Source: Marinimicrobium koreense (GTDB lineage Bacteria > Pseudomonadota > Gammaproteobacteria > Pseudomonadales > Cellvibrionaceae). Taken from it: a stretch of DNA of 64,000 nucleotides. Location: the NCBI RefSeq assembly GCF_003762925.1, contig NZ_RJUK01000001.1, positions 1,364,001-1,428,000 of the forward strand. Reading direction: 5' to 3'. Within the stretch, counting starts at the first letter, position 1, and the number at the start of each line of letters is the position of its first letter. The position numbers and the translations under genes are program-made. Positions 32,671-41,550 of this stretch are shown piece after piece. The notes beneath the pieces were generated by a model. The model worked only from the letters and a program-made list of their open reading frames with translations. It ran no database searches and was not told where the DNA came from.

Positions 32671-33222
32671 ATGAACAGTCTCTTTGAACGCGTACATCGG
32701 CTGGATACTCTCGCTTTTCTGTGGCTACACGTCACCAAGCGCTTCCCCTACCGTAAATCGGTTCGCTGGATTTCGAGAACCGGGGACGGCCATCTGTATA
32801 TTCTGGGCTCCCTGGCACTGGCGCTGCTCGAGCCGGAGCACGGCCAGGCTTTTCTTCTGGCGGGCATACTGGCCTACGCACTGGATATCAGTCTCTACCT
32901 GTGGCTTAAAAACGCCATCAAGCGAGACCGGCCCGCCATGAAAATTGATTTCTACGAGGCCTGGATCACCCCCTCGGACCAGTTCAGCTTCCCGTCCGGA
33001 CACACCGCCGCCGCCTTTCTGTTTGCCGCACTGGTCACCAGCTTTTACCCAACCTTTGCCCTGCCCTGCTATCTGTGGGCCAGCATGATTGGCGCCAGCC
33101 GGGTGTTGCTGGGTGTGCACTATCCCAGTGATATCGCCGCAGGGGCGTTGCTAGGGTCCGGAGCGGCAATGACCGGGCTTTATGCTTCCTCGATAATCTG
33201 GCCAACCACAGGCGCTTTATGA
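32671..33222 (+). CDS. PAP2-family membrane phosphatase
   Basis: A 183-residue membrane phosphatase of the type that dephosphorylates lipid phosphates such as undecaprenyl or phosphatidyl (glycero)phosphates. The three catalytic motifs are intact: KNAIKRDRP (about 88-96), PSGHTAAAF (about 109-117) and SRVLLGVHYPSDIAAG (about 145-160), with five to six hydrophobic segments. The substrate cannot be read from the sequence. Its TGA overlaps the ATG of the next gene, a GT-B glycosyltransferase, so both are expressed together. It is divergent from dgkA. Confidence 0.9.
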   Translation: MNSLFERVHRLDTLAFLWLHVTKRFPYRKSVRWISRTGDGHLYILGSLALALLEPEHGQAFLLAGILAYALDISLYLWLKNAIKRDRPAMKIDFYEAWITPSDQFSFPSGHTAAAFLFAALVTSFYPTFALPCYLWASMIGASRVLLGVHYPSDIAAGALLGSGAAMTGLYASSIIWPTTGAL

Positions 33223-34292
33223 AGATACTGTACGGTGTTCAAGGCACGGGCAATGGCCACACCACCCGCGCGCGAATCATGGCGAAAGCACTCAAGGAGG
33301 AGGGAGTCGAGGTAGACTGGGTCTTTTCCGGGCGGGCGCCCGAAGACTATTTCGACATGGACACTTTCGGCTCGTACCGATGCTTTCGCGGTCTGACCTT
33401 TGTCACGGAGCACGGGCGGGTAAACTATCCTCGCACCATACTCAGCAGCCACCTGCGCACCCTGTACCGGGATATCCGCGCTCTGGATGTCAGCGGCTAC
33501 GACCTGCTGATCAATGATTTTGAACCGGTAACCGCGTGGGCAGCGCGTCGAGCCGGGCTGCCCAGCATCGGCATTTCCCACCAGTGTGCGTTCATGCACC
33601 AGATTCCGAAACGGGGCGAAAACCTGTTTGTACGCGCCTTCATGCGGCAGTTCGCGCCGGTTGAGCACGCTATCGGCCTGCACTGGCACCACTTCAACCA
33701 GCCGATTCTGCCACCGCTGATTGAGCCCTCGCAGTATCCCAATGAGTGCCATGCCAATGAGTATCTGGTGTATCTGCCCTTCGCCCAACCCGAGGACATA
33801 GTGCCCCAACTGCGCGCGTTTCCGGACACCCGCTTCTACGTCTACCAGCCGGTGCCGAAACCCATTGATGAGGGCCACATCCAGATCCGGCCCTTTTCCA
33901 GGGAAGGCTTTCAGGCCGATCTGCACCGGGTTGAAGGAGTCATTTGCAGTGCGGGGTTCGAGTTGCCCAGCGAGGCCATTCAGTTGGGCAAGAAGCTGCT
34001 GGTGCAGCCCGTGGTCGGTCAGATGGAGCAACAGTCGAATGCGTTCGCCTTGAGCCAGCTCGGCTATGGTGCCGTAGCTCAGGTATTGACCGAAAAAGCC
34101 ATCGGCGACTGGCTGGCCATGCCGCGCGCCCGACCCGTGGATTACCCCAATGTTGCCCAGGCGCTGGCGCGTTGGCTGCTCAATGATCGGAAACCGGCGT
34201 TTGGGCAACTGCGGGACGAACTCTGGCGACAGGTGCCGGAACCGGAAGCCAGGGTCAACCTTGAACGCACGTCCGCCACCGCCCAATCCTGA
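33219..34292 (+). CDS. GT-B glycosyltransferase of the conserved MJ1255/TIGR00661 type
   Basis: A 357-residue protein resembling MurG and UGT-type enzymes. The N-terminal ILYGVQGTGNGHTTRARIMAKAL loop (about 3-25) is the glycine-rich acceptor or membrane face. The C-terminal half has GVICSAGFELPSEAIQLGKKLLVQPVVGQMEQQSNA (about 246-281), the typical GT-B nucleotide-sugar binding helix. There is no signal peptide or membrane segment. Coupled by a 4-base overlap to the PAP2 phosphatase, it may make a glycolipid whose lipid carrier that phosphatase recycles (inference). The tail is Thr/Ser rich and variable. Confidence 0.85.
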   Translation: MKILYGVQGTGNGHTTRARIMAKALKEEGVEVDWVFSGRAPEDYFDMDTFGSYRCFRGLTFVTEHGRVNYPRTILSSHLRTLYRDIRALDVSGYDLLINDFEPVTAWAARRAGLPSIGISHQCAFMHQIPKRGENLFVRAFMRQFAPVEHAIGLHWHHFNQPILPPLIEPSQYPNECHANEYLVYLPFAQPEDIVPQLRAFPDTRFYVYQPVPKPIDEGHIQIRPFSREGFQADLHRVEGVICSAGFELPSEAIQLGKKLLVQPVVGQMEQQSNAFALSQLGYGAVAQVLTEKAIGDWLAMPRARPVDYPNVAQALARWLLNDRKPAFGQLRDELWRQVPEPEARVNLERTSATAQS

Positions 34293-34338
34293 ACAGGGTG
34301 TGGGCGTCGGTACCGGCTCAACGGTCAGAGGTTAAACG

Positions 34339-34749
34339 TCAGAGGTCGACTTTGCCGCGATTGCGTTTGATCGCGCCGCGCTGGGTCTTTCGATCCATGC
34401 GTTTTTGCCGTGCGGCCTTGGAGGGGCGAGTGGGCCGCCTGGGCTTGGGTCGGTGGCTGGCTTTGGCAATCAGCTCCGCCAATCGCTCCAACGCATCGGC
34501 CCGGTTTTTCTCCCAGGTTCTGAAGCGCTGGGCTTTGAGCACCAGAACACCGTCCGTAGTGATTCGCTGGTCGCGCATCTGGAGCAGACGCTCCTTGACC
34601 GCTTCGGGCAGCGAAGACGCCTGAACATCAAAACGCAGGTGCACCGCGCTGTTAACCTTGTTGACATTCTGACCGCCCGCGCCCTGGGCGCGAATGGCCG
34701 TCAATTCGACTTCGTGCTCCGGAATTATCAGGGAAGGGGCAGCAGGCAA
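34339..34749 (-). CDS. arfB: Alternative ribosome-rescue factor ArfB (YaeJ)
   Basis: ArfB enters the empty A site of stalled ribosomes and hydrolyses peptidyl-tRNA. The 136-residue protein has the release-factor catalytic motif in IRAQGAGGQNVNKVNSAVHLRFD (GGQ at about residues 25-27). It also has the basic, disordered C-terminal tail (RPKPRRPTRPSKAARQKRMDRKTQRG) that plugs into the mRNA entry channel. Length matches YaeJ. It is 30 bases downstream of rseC, on the same strand as the sigma-E operon, though that gap may hold a boundary. Confidence 0.95.
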   Translation of the reverse strand: MPAAPSLIIPEHEVELTAIRAQGAGGQNVNKVNSAVHLRFDVQASSLPEAVKERLLQMRDQRITTDGVLVLKAQRFRTWEKNRADALERLAELIAKASHRPKPRRPTRPSKAARQKRMDRKTQRGAIKRNRGKVDL

Positions 34750-34779
34750 AACGCGATCTCACTCTTGCAGGGACAGGGT

Positions 34780-35241
34780 TCAGGAGGGAATCAGGGTGAC
34801 CGGTTGCCGATCGTCGAGCAAAACCGGCTGCAGGCGGCGATCGTAGCGGGTCTGATGGGCACGCCAGCGGACCAATGCGCCACCGGCCAGCAGGCCGACC
34901 AGGGCGCCAATGGCGCTCAGACCATCGCTTGCCCAGAGCTGCTGGGCCACGCCGGCACCGGCCAACATACCAAACAGCGGTGTGAGGTACACAAACAGGG
35001 AGCCGTTGACCACAACACTCTCGGGCACCCCAATCTGGATTTCCTGATCAATGCGGTAATCCGCCGGATCCCGTCCCTCCAAAAGCACCCACAGGTAACT
35101 GGTATGCCCCATGAGCCGCGCCATCAGGCTCTGGCCACACCCTTTTTCCGCCGCACAGCTACCACAGGTGGAGCGCTGGATGGTTTCCACCCAGAGCCCA
35201 TCGGTTTCAATGGCGACAATGCGGCCGGTTTCGGAAATCAT
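34780..35241 (-). CDS. rseC: SoxR-reducing/sigma-E regulator RseC
   Basis: RseC/MucC is an inner-membrane protein of the sigma-E operon with a mild effect on sigma-E activity. It is also reported to help reduce SoxR through the Rsx system. The 153-residue protein begins MISETGRIVAIETDGLWVET and has the Cys motif STCGSCAAEKGCGQ (C-x2-C-x5-C, about 25-34). Two adjacent membrane helices follow (about 83-103 and 107-127) and then a basic tail. It overlaps rseB by four bases. Confidence 0.92.
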   Translation of the reverse strand: MISETGRIVAIETDGLWVETIQRSTCGSCAAEKGCGQSLMARLMGHTSYLWVLLEGRDPADYRIDQEIQIGVPESVVVNGSLFVYLTPLFGMLAGAGVAQQLWASDGLSAIGALVGLLAGGALVRWRAHQTRYDRRLQPVLLDDRQPVTLIPS

Positions 35242-36170
35242 GGTGTTACCTCACGGGTCCCGGACAAAGGGGTTATGCCTTGGGCCAGTTGCTCAGCGAC
35301 GGCGCCGGGGATTTCGCCCACCACGGTCACGCGGTACTGCTGATTGTCCGTTGCCAGCTGCCCCATAAATGCTGACGTGGCCCCTCGGTGGGCACGCCCG
35401 GCAATCTCCGGGGAGTTGGCCACCGGCTGCAGGAACACCGAAAAACTGGCCAGACCGTCGGTATACATTAACATATCAATGCCATTCGGAAGACGCTTTT
35501 CCCCGGAATAGGCAAACCCCGGGGGCAGCCAGTTCAGGCTCCATCGGGTCGGCTGACCCGCCTCGGCATCCAGGCAGTCGCTGCGATCTTCGGGCCACTG
35601 TCCGGCCTCTTCCCGCAGGGAGTCAACATCGGGGTTGATATCCAGGTCCACAAATTGGAAGCGCTCCAGCAGCCGCTGCTGTTCATCGACCAAGAGCGCT
35701 TTGAGCAGCAGCCCGGTGTCCCGGTCCACCCCCAGCAGATAACCATAGCGAAGCTGATCCCTGGGGCGTACCTCAAGGGTATAGGTCTCTCGGCCGGCGA
35801 CCCGGTCGGAACCTCGGACAGTCAACTGGTAATAGCGGTCAAGGCGGGCGACCGCTTCGGGGGACACATCGGCGTTGAGCAGGCGAAAACCGGTGGTCTG
35901 ACATCCGGCCATGCCATTCAGTTGTTGGGTGGTAGCCGCTGGACCATTCAGATACTCGAGTCGCCCTACGACCCGCTCACCATCTGACCAGCGGTAGACC
36001 CGGAAGCTTTCCATGGCATTGCGATGCTCATAGGTGAAAGAGCCCCGGTAATTCAGGTTCTGCCCGGCACGAGCCATACTCTGAAGCAGGCTCAGTGGAT
36101 CTGGACTGTCTGCCTGAGCCACCCAGCCTGCTGATAGCAACAACAGGCTTGCCAGCAGTCGCCCCATCAC
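35238..36170 (-). CDS. rseB: Sigma-E factor regulatory protein RseB
   Basis: RseB (MucB) is the periplasmic protein that covers RseA from DegS cleavage until lipopolysaccharide and porin signals release it. The 310-residue precursor has a signal peptide (LLASLLLLSAGWVAQA, cleavage near residue 20). The LolA-like large domain has LQSMARAGQNLNYRGSFTYEH and DRYYQLTVRGSDRVAGRETYTLEV. The smaller C-terminal domain has SLNWLPPGFAYSGEKRLPNG and YTDGLASFSVFLQP. It lies between rseA (6-base gap) and rseC (4-base overlap). Confidence 0.95.
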   Translation of the reverse strand: MMGRLLASLLLLSAGWVAQADSPDPLSLLQSMARAGQNLNYRGSFTYEHRNAMESFRVYRWSDGERVVGRLEYLNGPAATTQQLNGMAGCQTTGFRLLNADVSPEAVARLDRYYQLTVRGSDRVAGRETYTLEVRPRDQLRYGYLLGVDRDTGLLLKALLVDEQQRLLERFQFVDLDINPDVDSLREEAGQWPEDRSDCLDAEAGQPTRWSLNWLPPGFAYSGEKRLPNGIDMLMYTDGLASFSVFLQPVANSPEIAGRAHRGATSAFMGQLATDNQQYRVTVVGEIPGAVAEQLAQGITPLSGTREVTP

Positions 36171-36176
36171 GGCGCC

Positions 36177-36863
36177 TTACTCCTCGTCTTGATTGGTCAC
36201 TCGAGCAAAAGGCAGGACACCCTGATTGCTGTTGCGCGCCGCGTGATCACTGTGCGCCTGCATCAACTGGTTCAGGTAGGCGCGGATTTCCTCGGCGGGG
36301 ATTTGACCGGATTCGGCGCGCACCGGCACAAAAATGACTTCTCTGGACGGGCGCTGTACCGGGTCGTAGCCGCTTTCCGCGCTGGCAGTGCGGGCCATGG
36401 GCAGGGAGGGTGCCTGGTAACCCGCCGGCAGAGACACCGGCTCGGAACGGCCGATATCGCTTTCGGCGCTGCTGCTCTCGGCAGGCAACGTGCCGGCAAT
36501 CGTGTTGTCGGCTTCCATACCCGGGTACTGTTGGACCCCGATCAATACTGCCCCGGCCACCGAGGCGGCCACCGCGACCTGTCCGACGCGCTGCCACCAA
36601 TGACGGTGTCCGGCCGCCGGCGCCGCCTCGTCGGCCAGCGCTTCACTGATCCGGTCCGCAAAGCCCGACGGCGCCATGACGTCCAACTCACGTCGCATCA
36701 CTGAGCCCGCCAACTGGTAACGGGACCAGCGTGCGTTCAACTCCGAATCCGCTGAGTCGTCAGCGCCGGCCTTCAGTAGACGACGTACTTCCAGCGGAGA
36801 CGCCTCACCGTCGACCAGTGCCGACAGTGACTCATTCAGGGAGTGATTGCTCTGTTCAGTCAT
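36177..36863 (-). CDS. rseA: Anti-sigma-E factor RseA
   Basis: RseA (MucA) is the membrane anti-sigma factor that holds sigma-E until cut by DegS and RseP. The 228-residue protein has the N-terminal sigma-binding domain with NESLSALVDGEASPLEVRRLL and WSRYQLAGSVMRRELD. One membrane helix follows (VGQVAVAASVAGAVLIGVQQ, about 97-116), then a periplasmic, poorly conserved domain. The ATG at 36861-36863 matches the family start; a longer frame adds ten residues. It is 138 bases downstream of rpoE. RseP, its protease, is encoded at about 9 kb. Confidence 0.93.
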   Translation of the reverse strand: MTEQSNHSLNESLSALVDGEASPLEVRRLLKAGADDSADSELNARWSRYQLAGSVMRRELDVMAPSGFADRISEALADEAAPAAGHRHWWQRVGQVAVAASVAGAVLIGVQQYPGMEADNTIAGTLPAESSSAESDIGRSEPVSLPAGYQAPSLPMARTASAESGYDPVQRPSREVIFVPVRAESGQIPAEEIRAYLNQLMQAHSDHAARNSNQGVLPFARVTNQDEE

Positions 36864-37001
36864 CGCGCATGTACCTTCATCAAGCGATATCAAATTGTGG
36901 CTGAAGCACTGCTGAATGCTTCCAGCCCCAGGCCTTCATTGGGTGAGACTGGGCTCTCCCCCAAAGGTTCAGCCGAAAACCAAAAAAATCTTAACAAACA
37001 T

Positions 37002-37592
37002 TTACGACTCTGCCACCAGCGGTTCGATGCACCGATCGATGGCTTCGCGAGCCCGGAATATCCGGGATCTCACGGTACCAACCGGACAATCCATGATATG
37101 AGCGATGTCCTCATAGCTCAGCCCCTCCATCTCCCGCAGTGTCACCGCGGTGCGCAAATCTTCCGGCAGGTCCCGTATGGCCTTGTCCACCACGGCTTGG
37201 AGCTCATCGCGCATCAGGCTGCGCTCCGGGCTCTCGATATCCTTCAGTGCCTCGCTGCCGGTATAAAATTCGGCATCGTCCACTTCCACATCGCTGGCCG
37301 GGGGGCGCCGATTGCGCGCCACCAGGTGGTTCTTCGCGGTGTTGATCGCAATCCGGTACAGCCAGGTGTAAAAGGCGCTGTCGCCCCGGAACTTGGCCAG
37401 AGCCCGATAGGCCTTGATGAACGCTTCCTGCGCCACATCCTGCACTTCTGCCTGATCGCGGATATAGCGCCCGATAATGGCATAAATTTTGTGCTGGTAC
37501 TTGATGACCAACAGATCGAAGGCGCGCTTATCGCCCTTCTGTACTCGCTCGACCAGTTGTTGATCGGTGTCCTGCGCGGCGTGCGCTGTCAT
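37002..37592 (-). CDS. rpoE: RNA polymerase sigma-E factor
   Basis: RpoE (AlgU) directs the envelope stress regulon. The 196-residue ECF sigma has region 2 (DLLVIKYQHKIYAIIGRYIRDQAEVQDVAQEAFIKAYRALAKFRG, with FYTWLYRIAINTAKNHL) and region 4 (LPEDLRTAVTLREMEGLSYEDIAHIMDCPVGTVRSRIFRAREAI). These are nearly the same as other gammaproteobacterial RpoE proteins. The start MTAHAAQDTDQQLV was chosen 10 codons inside the longest frame. It heads rpoE-rseA-rseB-rseC and is divergent from nadB, as in many relatives. A matching sigma-E promoter lies 153 bases upstream. Confidence 0.97.
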   Translation of the reverse strand: MTAHAAQDTDQQLVERVQKGDKRAFDLLVIKYQHKIYAIIGRYIRDQAEVQDVAQEAFIKAYRALAKFRGDSAFYTWLYRIAINTAKNHLVARNRRPPASDVEVDDAEFYTGSEALKDIESPERSLMRDELQAVVDKAIRDLPEDLRTAVTLREMEGLSYEDIAHIMDCPVGTVRSRIFRAREAIDRCIEPLVAES

Positions 37593-37744
37593 CCCATAAC
37601 CCCCAAGCGACCCGGAGCCCACAATCGGGCTCCAGTGTCATTCATCTGTTGTTGTTTGCCACTTCTGTGGTTTGCCTCTGTCCGCCCGCAATGGCGAGCA
37701 CGCCTCGTTGCTAAGGCAAGTGACCACCCGGTCATTACCTGTGG

Positions 37745-37772
37745 CACTGACCAAAGGTCCGACAAAAAGTTC
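37745..37772 (-). promoter_or_regulatory. Sigma-E dependent autoregulatory promoter of rpoE
   Basis: On the minus strand TGAACTT (-35 core GAACTT at 37772-37767) is followed after exactly 16 bases by TCAGTG (-10, 37750-37745). GAACTT-N16-TCnnA/TCAGT is the sigma-E pattern, and rpoE operons are commonly self-activated. It would give a leader of about 145 bases. The rest of the 383-base rpoE-nadB gap contains no gene; an AT-rich stretch near 37830-37855 may hold the nadB promoter but I could not define it. Confidence 0.75.
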
Positions 37773-37975
37773 ATAAGTGCTGCGTCTCATATTACCCAAT
37801 GATCTCTAAGACACTGGCCACGAGCCTTGCTATTATACGGGTTTATACCATCTACCTCTAACGTTACGGACGGCCCAGGCCGCATCCGTACCGCAGAAAG
37901 ATGATCCCGGAGCGCGCCCGACGACGTAAACGGCCCTACCGGGCATCGCCCCATGGCAGGACAGGTACACACTGA

Positions 37976-39598
37976 ATGAGCAACCACTTTAGCAGCGATA
38001 TTCTCGTTATCGGATCCGGTGCCGCCGGTCTGACACTGGCATTGCAACTGGCCCGGCACGGACGGGTTCACGTGCTGAGTAAAAATGCCGTCAACGAGGG
38101 CTCAACCTGGTTTGCCCAAGGCGGCATTGCAGCGGTGCTGGACGATGACGATTCCATCGAAGCCCATGTCAGCGATACGCTCAATGCTGGCGGAGGCCTT
38201 TGCCATGAAGACGCGGTCCGGTTTACCGTTGAGCGCAGCAAAGGGGCCATTCGCTGGCTGATTGACCAGGGGGTCAACTTTACCCGGGAAGGTGGCAACG
38301 GCGGTTACCACCTGACCCAGGAGGGCGGCCACAGCCACCGGCGCATCATTCACAGTGCCGACGCCACCGGTGAAGCGGTGCACAGCACGCTGATCGACCG
38401 GGTGCGCGCCGAGCCCAATATCGAACTGTTTGAGGACCATGTCGCACTCAACCTGATCACCCAGGCCGACAAAGGCTCACCCAAGCTGCGCTGCACCGGC
38501 GCCTACGCGCTCAACCGTCGCGACGACCATGTGCACGTGTTTCAGTCCCGCGTGGTGGTACTGGCTACCGGAGGTGCCAGCAAGGTCTATCTGTACACCA
38601 GCAACCCCGACAGCGCCAGTGGCGACGGGATTGCCATGGCCTGGCGGGCGGGCTGCCGGGTCGCCAACATGGAGTTCAATCAGTTTCACCCGACGTGCCT
38701 GTACCACCCCCGGGCCAAGACCTTTCTGATTACCGAAGCCCTGCGTGGTGAAGGCGCCTATCTGCGCCTGCCCAGTGGTGAGCGTTTCATGACCCGGTTC
38801 GACGAGCGCGCCGAACTGGCGCCGCGAGACATTGTGGCCCGGGCCATCGACCATGAGATGAAGCGTCTGGGCTGCGACTGCCTGTATCTGGATATCAGCC
38901 ACAAGCCAGCCGAATTCATCAGCGAACACTTCCCGACCGTAAAGGCCCGATGCCTGGAGTTCGGCATCGACATCACCAAAGAGCCAATCCCCGTGGTACC
39001 GGCGGCCCACTACACCTGTGGGGGAATCATGGTGGATCACCACGGGCAGACCGATCTGCTCAACCTCTACGCGATCGGGGAGACGTCGTTTACCGGCCTG
39101 CACGGTGCCAACCGCATGGCCAGTAACTCATTGCTGGAGTGCATTGTGTACGCCCAGTCCGCCGCGGAGCACATCGGTGAGCGCCTACCCGAAATCGACG
39201 CTCCAGAGGCCTCCGCCGCCTGGGACGAGTCCCGGGTAACCAACTCCGACGAGGATGTGATCATCTCCCACAACTGGGACGAACTGCGCCGCTTCATGTG
39301 GGACTACGTGGGCATCGTGCGCACCCAAAAGCGCCTGCAGCGGGCGACCCACCGCATCAAACTGTTACAGCGGGAAATCGCCGAGTACTACAGCAATTAC
39401 AAGGTCAGCAGCGATCTGATTGAATTGCGCAACCTGGCCATGGTCGCCGAGCTGATTATCCGCTCGGCCAGCGCTCGCCGGGAGAGTCGCGGCCTGCACT
39501 TCTCCCTCGACTATCCGGAGCGCTCACCCATCGCCCGAGACACCATTCTGGTGCCGATGAATTACGCCGGCCAGAATGTGATTGTGAACAAAGAGTAA
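37976..39598 (+). CDS. nadB: L-aspartate oxidase
   Basis: NadB oxidises L-aspartate to iminoaspartate with FAD, the first step of de novo NAD synthesis. The 540-residue protein has the FAD-binding [19 protein letters not shown] (about 8-26) and the [17 protein letters not shown] segment. Active-site stretches include [31 protein letters not shown] and [11 protein letters not shown]. The succinate dehydrogenase-like motif [10 protein letters not shown] and [17 protein letters not shown] follow. The C-terminal helical domain is complete. nadA is not in the window. Confidence 0.97.
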   Translation: MSNHFSSDILVIGSGAAGLTLALQLARHGRVHVLSKNAVNEGSTWFAQGGIAAVLDDDDSIEAHVSDTLNAGGGLCHEDAVRFTVERSKGAIRWLIDQGVNFTREGGNGGYHLTQEGGHSHRRIIHSADATGEAVHSTLIDRVRAEPNIELFEDHVALNLITQADKGSPKLRCTGAYALNRRDDHVHVFQSRVVVLATGGASKVYLYTSNPDSASGDGIAMAWRAGCRVANMEFNQFHPTCLYHPRAKTFLITEALRGEGAYLRLPSGERFMTRFDERAELAPRDIVARAIDHEMKRLGCDCLYLDISHKPAEFISEHFPTVKARCLEFGIDITKEPIPVVPAAHYTCGGIMVDHHGQTDLLNLYAIGETSFTGLHGANRMASNSLLECIVYAQSAAEHIGERLPEIDAPEASAAWDESRVTNSDEDVIISHNWDELRRFMWDYVGIVRTQKRLQRATHRIKLLQREIAEYYSNYKVSSDLIELRNLAMVAELIIRSASARRESRGLHFSLDYPERSPIARDTILVPMNYAGQNVIVNKE

Positions 39599-39628
39599 GG
39601 TGATCGGCGGGACGGTGGCCGCTAGAGG

Positions 39629-40108
39629 TCAGCGTCCCTCATGCCAACGCCCCATCCGCAACCACACCCGAAGGCGCCGACGGTCGTCGGCACTGGCACT
39701 GTCCGGCAGGATGATCAGGGTGTGCACTCGCAGCCCATCGCCTTCACGAAAACGCACCACCTGGAGCCAGGGCCAGATCAGCCATTCACCGCAGGGGAAC
39801 ACCGCAACCACCCCGGAGGCCCCCTCAAGCGTCCAGGAACCGGCGTCAAAGGCCAGCACCGTCACGTCAGAGCGTCGGCCGGCACGCCACCACTCCCAAA
39901 CCAGCAGCGCATTGAACAGGCACAGGACCATCACCCACCCAATGGAAACACCGGAATGCCCCATAAAGGCAAGCCAGGGCAGTGCCGCCAGAGCGAGTAA
40001 CAGACACCGATGCAGGCGCCGCAACCAACGCGACGACTGCAGGCGGATGGGCGCCAACCGGCGGTTAGCGGGCGTTGATTCCGGTATTGGCCCGGACAAT
40101 GTCGACAA
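39629..40108 (-). CDS. YgfX-like membrane protein
   Basis: A 159-residue inner-membrane protein in the place of YgfX (CptA), the usual partner gene of sdhE. Two adjacent hydrophobic segments (LHRCLLLALAALPWLAF and VSIGWVMVLCLFNALLVW) are followed by a soluble beta domain (WTLEGASGVVAVFPCGEWLIWPWLQVVRF). It ends in the characteristic DDRRRLRVWLRMGRW, as in YgfX. YgfX was proposed as a toxin on cytoskeletal proteins, but that role is debated. Its start overlaps the sdhE 3' end by 44 bases, so a later start is possible. Confidence 0.78.
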   Translation of the reverse strand: MSTLSGPIPESTPANRRLAPIRLQSSRWLRRLHRCLLLALAALPWLAFMGHSGVSIGWVMVLCLFNALLVWEWWRAGRRSDVTVLAFDAGSWTLEGASGVVAVFPCGEWLIWPWLQVVRFREGDGLRVHTLIILPDSASADDRRRLRVWLRMGRWHEGR

Positions 40109-40319
40109 TCCTTTTCAGTTCAGCGTCCTCGGGATCCTGGCGGTGCAGAAACCAGGCGAACATCTCCTGATCCTCGGACTCGAGCAATTTCCAGTACCGC
40201 TCTTTGTCCGCCTGCTCAAGGCCGGGATACACGTTTTCCAGAAAGGGCAGCAGAATCAGATCCAGCTCCAGCATACCGCGGCGACTGCCCCAGAATAGAC
40301 GGTTGCGTTCCACAGACAT
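40065..40319 (-). CDS. sdhE: Succinate dehydrogenase flavinylation factor SdhE
   Basis: SdhE helps attach FAD covalently to the succinate dehydrogenase and fumarate reductase flavoproteins. The 84-residue protein has the invariant RRGMLELD motif (about 13-20) that contacts the flavoprotein, followed by a five-helix bundle with YWKLLESEDQEMFAWFLH. Length is normal. It is upstream of, and overlaps, the YgfX-like gene. nadB, encoding a flavoprotein of the same superfamily, ends next to this pair. ygfZ is divergent, giving the common ygfX-sdhE/ygfZ neighbourhood. Confidence 0.95.
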   Translation of the reverse strand: MSVERNRLFWGSRRGMLELDLILLPFLENVYPGLEQADKERYWKLLESEDQEMFAWFLHRQDPEDAELKRIVDIVRANTGINAR

Positions 40320-40552
40320 CTCCCGTTAGCAACAAGGACCGCAGTATATCATCGCACCGGAACTCTATGAACGATGCAGAGCCGGAGATTGCCCGCCCGA
40401 GCCCGGGCCCCGGAACGGGACTCGCACTCGGGCGCTTGCCGGGCTTGGAGCCACCGACGTATCGTTCTATCATGCGCCCTCGGTGATCGGCCCCATCGCC
40501 CAGCGGCGCAGGCCAATCACGTTCGAATCGCAACCACGGGAGCGCTCTACCC

Positions 40553-41479
40553 ATGCAGACGGCAACCTCCACCCATTGGCTGACTTTGTCCGACTGGACC
40601 CTGATGGCCGTCACCGGTCCCCAGGCCAGGGCCTTTCTCCAGGGGCAGGTCACCTGTGACATTCGGGAGTTGACGCCGGGCGAAAGCCGACTGGGTGCGC
40701 ACTGCGACCCGAAAGGACGCATGCAGGTGAGCTTTCGCGCCTTGGCCACCGCTGAGGAGCAGGTACTGCTGCGCCTACCCCGCGCCATGGTGGAGGCCAC
40801 CACCGCTTCTCTGGGAAAATACATCGTCTTTTCCAAGGCCGAGCTGTCCGACGAAACCGGCCACTACCGGTTACGCGGCCTGTGCGGCCCCGATGCCCGC
40901 AAACAGCTGACCGAGGCGCTGGTCGAGCCAGCCACTGAGCCGGGCCAGTGGGTGACTCACGACGGAGGCTTTATTGTCACGCTCGACGAGCAGCGGTACG
41001 AGTGCTGGCTGACTGAGGCGCAGGCCGAGATCCTCGACCAACACTTCGGTCAGCCGACCGCCGGTAATACCCAGTGGCGGCTGCTGGATATCCGCGCGGG
41101 CCTGGGTGAGGTACTGCCGCAGACGCAGGGACTGTTTACCCCGCAGTTGTTGAATCTTACCCGTATCGGCGGCGTCAGCTTCCGCAAAGGTTGCTTCACC
41201 GGCCAGGAAATCGTCGCGCGACTGCACTATAAAGGGAAACTCAAGCAACGCATGCGGCGGTTGAGCGCCGCCTGCAGCGATCCCGATGCCCTGCTGCCGG
41301 GCACGCTCCTGCACAATGGCGACGGGAAGAAAATCGGTGATCTGGTAACGGCTGCCCCGAGCGGGCCCGATACCTGTGAGTGCCTCGCCGTGATCGAAGA
41401 CAGCGCACTGGAGGGAGAGATCCAGATCGACCACACTTTCCGGGCCGAACCGCTATCATTACCCTATACTGTCGAATAA
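40553..41479 (+). CDS. ygfZ: Folate-binding protein YgfZ (Fe-S cluster repair/assembly)
   Basis: YgfZ is a tetrahydrofolate-dependent protein needed for activity of some iron-sulfur enzymes such as MiaB. The 308-residue GcvT-like protein has FLQGQVTCDIREL near the start and the diagnostic KGCFTGQEIVARLHYKGK motif (about 215-232) with the conserved Cys. A C-terminal barrel follows. Length matches the family. It is divergent from sdhE. A 72-base gap separates it from the HDOD gene downstream; no terminator is obvious. Confidence 0.93.
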   Translation: MQTATSTHWLTLSDWTLMAVTGPQARAFLQGQVTCDIRELTPGESRLGAHCDPKGRMQVSFRALATAEEQVLLRLPRAMVEATTASLGKYIVFSKAELSDETGHYRLRGLCGPDARKQLTEALVEPATEPGQWVTHDGGFIVTLDEQRYECWLTEAQAEILDQHFGQPTAGNTQWRLLDIRAGLGEVLPQTQGLFTPQLLNLTRIGGVSFRKGCFTGQEIVARLHYKGKLKQRMRRLSAACSDPDALLPGTLLHNGDGKKIGDLVTAAPSGPDTCECLAVIEDSALEGEIQIDHTFRAEPLSLPYTVE

Positions 41480-41550
41480 ACTCCAATGGTTGGCCGTCCA
41501 GGAAAGCTGGCGGCCTATGAAAACCCTGAAGACCGGAAACAGGAAGCCCC

